64,000 nt of DNA from CANJBX01 sp035556735 (GTDB taxonomy: Bacteria; Pseudomonadota; Alphaproteobacteria; Rhizobiales; Xanthobacteraceae), in contig DATMFF010000005.1 of the NCBI GenBank assembly GCA_035556735.1, forward strand, positions 62,001-126,000. Reading direction: 5' to 3'. Of the stretch, positions 60,367 to 64,000 are shown piece after piece. The translations under genes and the position numbers were made by a program. Each line of letters opens with the position of its first letter. The first letter of the stretch is position 1. The notes under the pieces were generated by a model. It ran no database searches, was not told the origin of the DNA, and saw only the letters and a program-made list of their open reading frames with translations.

Positions 60367-60767
60367 CTGACAGGCTGTCTCTGGAGCCGTACGGTCTCGA
60401 GCGTCAACAGCGCCCCGGATGGCGAGCGGACCCGCAGAATCACATGTTGCGGCGTCCACGCCGATCCCGACGCGACCGCTCCGCCACCGAAGAACGGCAC
60501 CGCGGCCGCCTGCCAACGATGTCCGAAAACCTCGCCGGCGAGATCTCCCGAGGCCTGTCCAAGGTTGCGCGGAAGTCCCACTGAGATCAGCCGCGCGACC
60601 TCGACCTGCGCCACATGCTGCTCAAGCGTGCGCGCGCCGGTGAAAGCGGCCGCGTAGAGCGAACCCACGGACGCCAACATGGTCGCGACCAGGGCGAGCG
60701 CCACCACGACCTCGATCATGGTGAAGCCGCGCTTGCCGCGACGGCTAAAGCGCTGAGCGCGTGACAA
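60363..60767 (-). CDS. gspI: type II secretion minor pseudopilin I
   Basis: 134 residues. Leader MSRAQRFSRRGKRG|FTMIEVVVAL, cleavage after Gly14 with mature Glu5. The core helix (MIEVVVALALVATMLASVGS) and small domain (VEVARLISVGLPRNLGQASG, HVILRVRSPSGALLTLETVR) fit GspI. It overlaps gspH by 23 bases at the 5' end and gspJ by 4 at the 3' end. Confidence 0.9.
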   Translation of the reverse strand: MSRAQRFSRRGKRGFTMIEVVVALALVATMLASVGSLYAAAFTGARTLEQHVAQVEVARLISVGLPRNLGQASGDLAGEVFGHRWQAAAVPFFGGGAVASGSAWTPQHVILRVRSPSGALLTLETVRLQRQPVR

Positions 60768-61281
60768 TGTCGATACCTCCCGTCAGCCAGTTCACACGCA
60801 CCTCGTAAATGCTGCCGAACCGCGTCAGCCGGATCAGGCCGCCGCACGACATTCCCGTCGCGAAGAAGCTGATGGTCGACAGCGCGGGCCTGCCGTCGCA
60901 GCGGCTGGGCAACAGGGCGTCAAAGGCGACATCGTCCGCCACCTTCACGACACGCCCGCTGGACCCGGACACCAGCGTCCGTGCTTCCGCGTCGACGGTC
61001 GCCGCCACGACCGCACGTCGCCATAGCGCCGCGTTGCGATCCGCCTTGAGCAGAGTCGCGAGTTCCACGGCATAGGCCTGAAGTCGCGACTGTGACGTTC
61101 CGCTCGGCATGCGCGGCAACAGGATCGCCGCGAGCAACGCGACGATCGCGATCACGCAGACGATCTCGATCAGCATAAAGCCGGCCTGCCGATCACGCGG
61201 ATCAGTTCTGCGACGACATGATGTCGGCTGCGGTTCCGGTCCCGCCCTCCTGGCCGTCCGCGCCGTAGGATCGCACGTCAT
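60745..61281 (-). CDS. gspH: type II secretion minor pseudopilin H
   Basis: 178 residues from ATG 61281. The prepilin site is DRQAG|FMLIEIVCVIAIVALL, with Glu at mature position 5, and the head domain (ATVDAEARTLVSGSSGRVVK, LSTISFFATGMSCGGLIRLT, IYEVRVNWLTGGIDI) is GspH-like. No ATG, GTG or TTG exists in this frame between the gspG stop and the cleavage site; ATG 61281 overlaps gspG by 80 bases and gives a 34-residue leader, unusually long. A start codon other than these is the alternative. Confidence 0.78.
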   Translation of the reverse strand: MTCDPTARTARRAGPEPQPTSCRRRTDPRDRQAGFMLIEIVCVIAIVALLAAILLPRMPSGTSQSRLQAYAVELATLLKADRNAALWRRAVVAATVDAEARTLVSGSSGRVVKVADDVAFDALLPSRCDGRPALSTISFFATGMSCGGLIRLTRFGSIYEVRVNWLTGGIDIVTRSAL

Positions 61282-61657
61282 AGGCCGCGTGCTCGCCCGG
61301 TTGTCTGTAGACATAGGCATTGCCCCATGGATCGTTGGGAACCGACCCGCCCTTGAGATACGGACCATTCCATGCCGCGGCGCCGCTGACGGGCCGCACC
61401 AGCGCCCCCAGTCCTTCGGCGCTCGTCGGATAGCGGCCGGCATCGAGGTAGAACAGGTCGAGCGCGCTGGCGAAGCTCTGGATCTGGATCTTCGCCGTCT
61501 TCACCCGCGAATCCGTCAGGTAGTTGAGGACGCGCGGGCCGACCAGCGCCATGATCATGCCGATAATCGTGATGACGATCAGCATTTCCACCAGTGTGAA
61601 TCCGCCCTGGCGGTCACGCCCGCGCACCCGCATTCTTGTCATTGTCCGACGTTTCAT
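61202..61657 (-). CDS. gspG: type II secretion major pseudopilin G
   Basis: 151 residues. Leader MKRRTMTRMRVRGRDRQGG|FTLVEMLIVI, cleavage after Gly19 and Glu24 as mature Glu5. GspG core features: IIGMIMALVGPRVLNYLTDS, AKIQIQSFASALDLFYLDAG, RYPTSAEGLGALV and the calcium-site region KGGSVPNDPWGNAYVYRQPG followed by YDVRSYGADGQEGGTG. This is the main pseudopilus subunit. A Shine-Dalgarno-like AAGGTGG lies upstream of ATG 61657; ATG 61642 is possible. Confidence 0.94.
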   Translation of the reverse strand: MKRRTMTRMRVRGRDRQGGFTLVEMLIVITIIGMIMALVGPRVLNYLTDSRVKTAKIQIQSFASALDLFYLDAGRYPTSAEGLGALVRPVSGAAAWNGPYLKGGSVPNDPWGNAYVYRQPGEHAAYDVRSYGADGQEGGTGTAADIMSSQN

Positions 61658-61667
61658 GGGACCACCT

Positions 61668-62879
61668 TCATCCGACCACTTGCGTTATCGACAGCAGCGC
61701 CGTCATGACCGACACGATGAGCCCGCCCACCACGACACTGATGGTGATGATAGCCGCCGGCCCGACGAACCCGACGATGCGGTCCAGTTGGCGCTGGAGC
61801 TTGGCTTCGTAGAATTCCGCCACGCGCCCTGCGAGCGCGGCGAGTTGTCCGGTTTCTTCGCCCAGGCGCAACATTCGGACCGCCACCGGTGGCAGGATCG
61901 CGGACGCGGCGAGCGCTTCGGACAGCTTGCCGCCGTGCCGCACGCGATCCGCCATTGCGCTCCAAACCGCGCGTCTGCCGGTCGCTGCCATGATGTCCGT
62001 CAAGATCCGCAGGGTGGTTGTCAGCGTCACGCCGCTCGCGAGCAGTATCCCGAGGTTGCGGCAGAACAGCCCCGTGCGGTGAAACTCGAACACCGACGAA
62101 ACGAACGGCAGGCGCGCAAACTCAGCCATGAGGGACGCACGGACGCCGGGCCGCCGCAGCAGGAACCCGCCTCCGACGACGACCGTGACCGCAAGGACGC
62201 TGAGTTCGATCGCATTTCCGCGCAGCAGGTCCGACAGAGCGAGGAACGTCTCGATCATCGGATCGGTCTTGGCGTTGAAGTCGCGCAACACCGAGGAGAA
62301 TTGCGGCAGCACGAAGGACAAGAAGAAGACGAGCACACCCGCGGCCGCGAGCATGACGAACATCGGATACTGCAAGGCGTCGGTGATCTTGCGGCGCAGC
62401 GCCTCCGCTCGGCTCCGTTCGCTGCCGAGCGTCTCAAGAATGCCGTCAAGCGTTCCCGACATCTCGCCAACCTGGACCAGCGCAACGTACATCGCGGGGA
62501 ATTGCGCCGGATGCGCGGCCAGGGCCTTGGCAAAACTTTCGCCCGCGAGAATGGCTGTCCTGATCTTGAGCACGACGGGCCGCAAGCGCCCGACGTCCAT
62601 GTCGTTGGCAAGCAGCTCGAGCGCGTCGTTGAGCCGCGCGCCAGCCTTCAGGAGCAGCGCCAGGTCACGCGTGAAGACCGTGACGTCCTCGGGGCGCGGC
62701 CGCGACATCAGCGAGCGTGACAATCCGGCCCCGCCGTTTCCCCGGTCGGGCACCGTGTCGATCGGCACGAGGCCGAGATACTCGATGCGCTGGGCGACCT
62801 CGGCGAGGCTCGCGGCCGCGATCGATCCGGAGACCATCTCGCCCTTCTGCGTCAACGCGCGATAGCGATAGTTCGGCAT
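61668..62879 (-). CDS. gspF: type II secretion inner-membrane platform protein F
   Basis: 403 residues. The start MPNYRYRALTQKGEMVSGSI is the normal GspF N-terminus. Two T2SSF domains: RDLALLLKAGARLNDALELL to VGEMSGTLDGILETL, and GLFCRNLGILLASGVTLTTT to RLGEETGQLAALAGRVAEFY, with three membrane helices (YPMFVMLAAAGVLVFFLSFV, VLAVTVVVGGGFLL, AAIITISVVVGGLIVSVMTA). It works with GspE to assemble the pseudopilus. Follows gspE by 8 bases. Confidence 0.94.
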   Translation of the reverse strand: MPNYRYRALTQKGEMVSGSIAAASLAEVAQRIEYLGLVPIDTVPDRGNGGAGLSRSLMSRPRPEDVTVFTRDLALLLKAGARLNDALELLANDMDVGRLRPVVLKIRTAILAGESFAKALAAHPAQFPAMYVALVQVGEMSGTLDGILETLGSERSRAEALRRKITDALQYPMFVMLAAAGVLVFFLSFVLPQFSSVLRDFNAKTDPMIETFLALSDLLRGNAIELSVLAVTVVVGGGFLLRRPGVRASLMAEFARLPFVSSVFEFHRTGLFCRNLGILLASGVTLTTTLRILTDIMAATGRRAVWSAMADRVRHGGKLSEALAASAILPPVAVRMLRLGEETGQLAALAGRVAEFYEAKLQRQLDRIVGFVGPAAIITISVVVGGLIVSVMTALLSITQVVG

Positions 62880-62887
62880 CTCGTGTC

Positions 62888-64000
62888 TCAACGCACCGTC
62901 GTCACACGCAGAATCTCGGCAGCCGACGTCACACCGGACCGGCACTTCGCCAACCCGTCCTCGATCATCGTGGTCATTCCGTTGCGCGCGGCCACCTTGT
63001 CGATGGCCGCCCAGTCCGCCTGCGGGTCAATGAGGCGCCGAACATCCTCGTCGATCTCCAGAACCTCGAAGACGCCACAGCGGCCGCGATATCCGACGCC
63101 GCCACAACGTTCACAACCGGCTGGCTCATAGATAGTCTCCCCGACCTCGAGGCCGACCGCACGGTAACGCGGATCGGCCGCCACGTCGGACGCGGTCAGC
63201 GGCCTGTTCGTCTTGCATCGGTCGCACAACTGTCGGACCAGCCGCTGGGCAATGACCGCGCGCAGCGTGGACCGCAGCAGAAAGGCCTCGACGCCGAGAT
63301 CGAGAAGCCGCGGAACCGCCGCGGCGGCGGTCTCCGTATGCAGCGTCGTCATCACCAGATGGCCGGTGAGGGCGGCATGGACGGCGATATGCGCGGTCTC
63401 GGAATCGCGCACCTCGCCCACCATGATGACGTCCGGATCCTGACGCACGAACGATCGCAGCGCCGCCGCAAAAGTCAACCCGATGGAAGGTTTGGCCTGC
63501 GACTGACAGATGCCGGCGATCTCGTACTCGACGGGATCCTCGATGGTCAGGATTTTTCGCGTCGGCTCGTTGAGGATGGAGAGGACCGTCGCAAGCGTGG
63601 TGGTCTTGCCGCTGCCGGTCGGTCCGGTCACGATGATCATGCCGTGCGGCAGCGCCAGCAGCCGCCGCAGGCGGCGTTCGTCCGCCTGCGAAAATCCGAG
63701 CTTGTCGACCGAGAGAAGGCCGCGGTCCCGCGGCAGCAGACGGATGACCGCCGCCTCGCCGTGCTGGGTCGGCATGACCGCAACGCGCATGTCCAGCTCC
63801 GCGCGCGCCACACGTACGCGCGCCGCGCCATCCTGGGGCAGCCGGCGTTCCGCGATGTTGAGCCCAGCGAGGATCTTGATGCGCGAGATCACCGCCTGGG
63901 GCAGCGCTCCGGCGGGGGCCGGCACCGGCCGCAGCAGGCCGTCGACCCGCATGCGGATGACGAGGGCGTTGCGTCCGGGCTCGATGTGGATGTCGCTGGC
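62888..64000 (-). CDS. gspE: type II secretion ATPase E, C-terminal part (cut by window edge)
   Basis: The open frame runs past the right edge: bases 63953-64000 read ASDIHIEPGRNALVIR and join straight onto MRVDGLLRPV, so 371 codons are visible and the N-terminal domain is outside. Walker A GPTGSGKTTT near 63625-63596, Asp box ILTIEDPVEYEIAGI, Walker B RQDPDVIMVGEVRDSE, His box TAHIAVHAALTGHLVMTTLH, and the zinc-binding CDRCK and CERCGG pairs near 63220 and 63110. It powers pseudopilus assembly at the cytoplasmic face. First visible gene of the minus-strand gsp operon. Confidence 0.94.
   Translation of the reverse strand, partial: ASDIHIEPGRNALVIRMRVDGLLRPVPAPAGALPQAVISRIKILAGLNIAERRLPQDGAARVRVARAELDMRVAVMPTQHGEAAVIRLLPRDRGLLSVDKLGFSQADERRLRRLLALPHGMIIVTGPTGSGKTTTLATVLSILNEPTRKILTIEDPVEYEIAGICQSQAKPSIGLTFAAALRSFVRQDPDVIMVGEVRDSETAHIAVHAALTGHLVMTTLHTETAAAAVPRLLDLGVEAFLLRSTLRAVIAQRLVRQLCDRCKTNRPLTASDVAADPRYRAVGLEVGETIYEPAGCERCGGVGYRGRCGVFEVLEIDEDVRRLIDPQADWAAIDKVAARNGMTTMIEDGLAKCRSGVTSAAEILRVTTVR

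Overview
This 64 kb window is G+C-rich chromosomal DNA, probably from an alphaproteobacterium and most likely a Hyphomicrobiales (Rhizobiales) member. The pointers are the gene content (EPS clusters with tyrosine autokinases, a gspE-to-gspN secretion operon, a giant filamentous-haemagglutinin-like protein), the dense 1-4 nt gene overlaps and the codon bias. The genus cannot be fixed from sequence alone. No rRNA, tRNA, CRISPR array, insertion sequence or phage was seen.

Layout. (1) 1-7.7 kb, housekeeping and miscellaneous: the 5' part of an alpha/beta hydrolase, an NtaA-type flavin monooxygenase, a minus-strand operon rnk-like/speD/speE/second rnk-like (spermidine synthesis bracketed by two GreA/GreB-C-domain proteins), a repeat-only RTX calcium-binding protein with a strong hairpin after it, and a MetE-C-domain protein. 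(2) 7.8-31.1 kb, polysaccharide cluster A: GDP-mannose synthesis (manC), initiating sugar-phosphate transferase, small membrane protein, Wza-type lipoprotein, outer-membrane beta-barrel, Wzc-type tyrosine autokinase, several glycosyltransferases, acyl- and methyltransferases, a flippase, an SGNH hydrolase, a minus-strand acyltransferase/alginate-lyase-like/FkbM operon, a Wzy-like polymerase and UDP-glucose dehydrogenase. (3) 31.3-43.9 kb, cluster B: a second flippase, second Wza, second and third Wzy-like proteins, second autokinase, a glycosyltransferase, an FkbM methyltransferase that appears to start at ATT, and several secreted or small proteins of unknown function. (4) 43.9-64 kb: a 4089-residue filamentous-haemagglutinin-type exoprotein immediately downstream of a type II secretion operon (gspE partial, F, G, H, I, J, K, L, M, N).

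How it works together. Clusters A and B each encode an export chain of flippase, polymerase, copolymerase/kinase and outer-membrane exporter, but only one phosphoglycosyl transferase is visible, so the two may share a lipid-linked starter or make two related polymers. ManC and Ugd would supply GDP-mannose and UDP-glucuronate; acyl- and methyltransferases decorate the chain; the PL5-like lyase would trim or release it. The RTX protein, the giant adhesin-like protein and the type II system make this largely a cell-surface and biofilm region.
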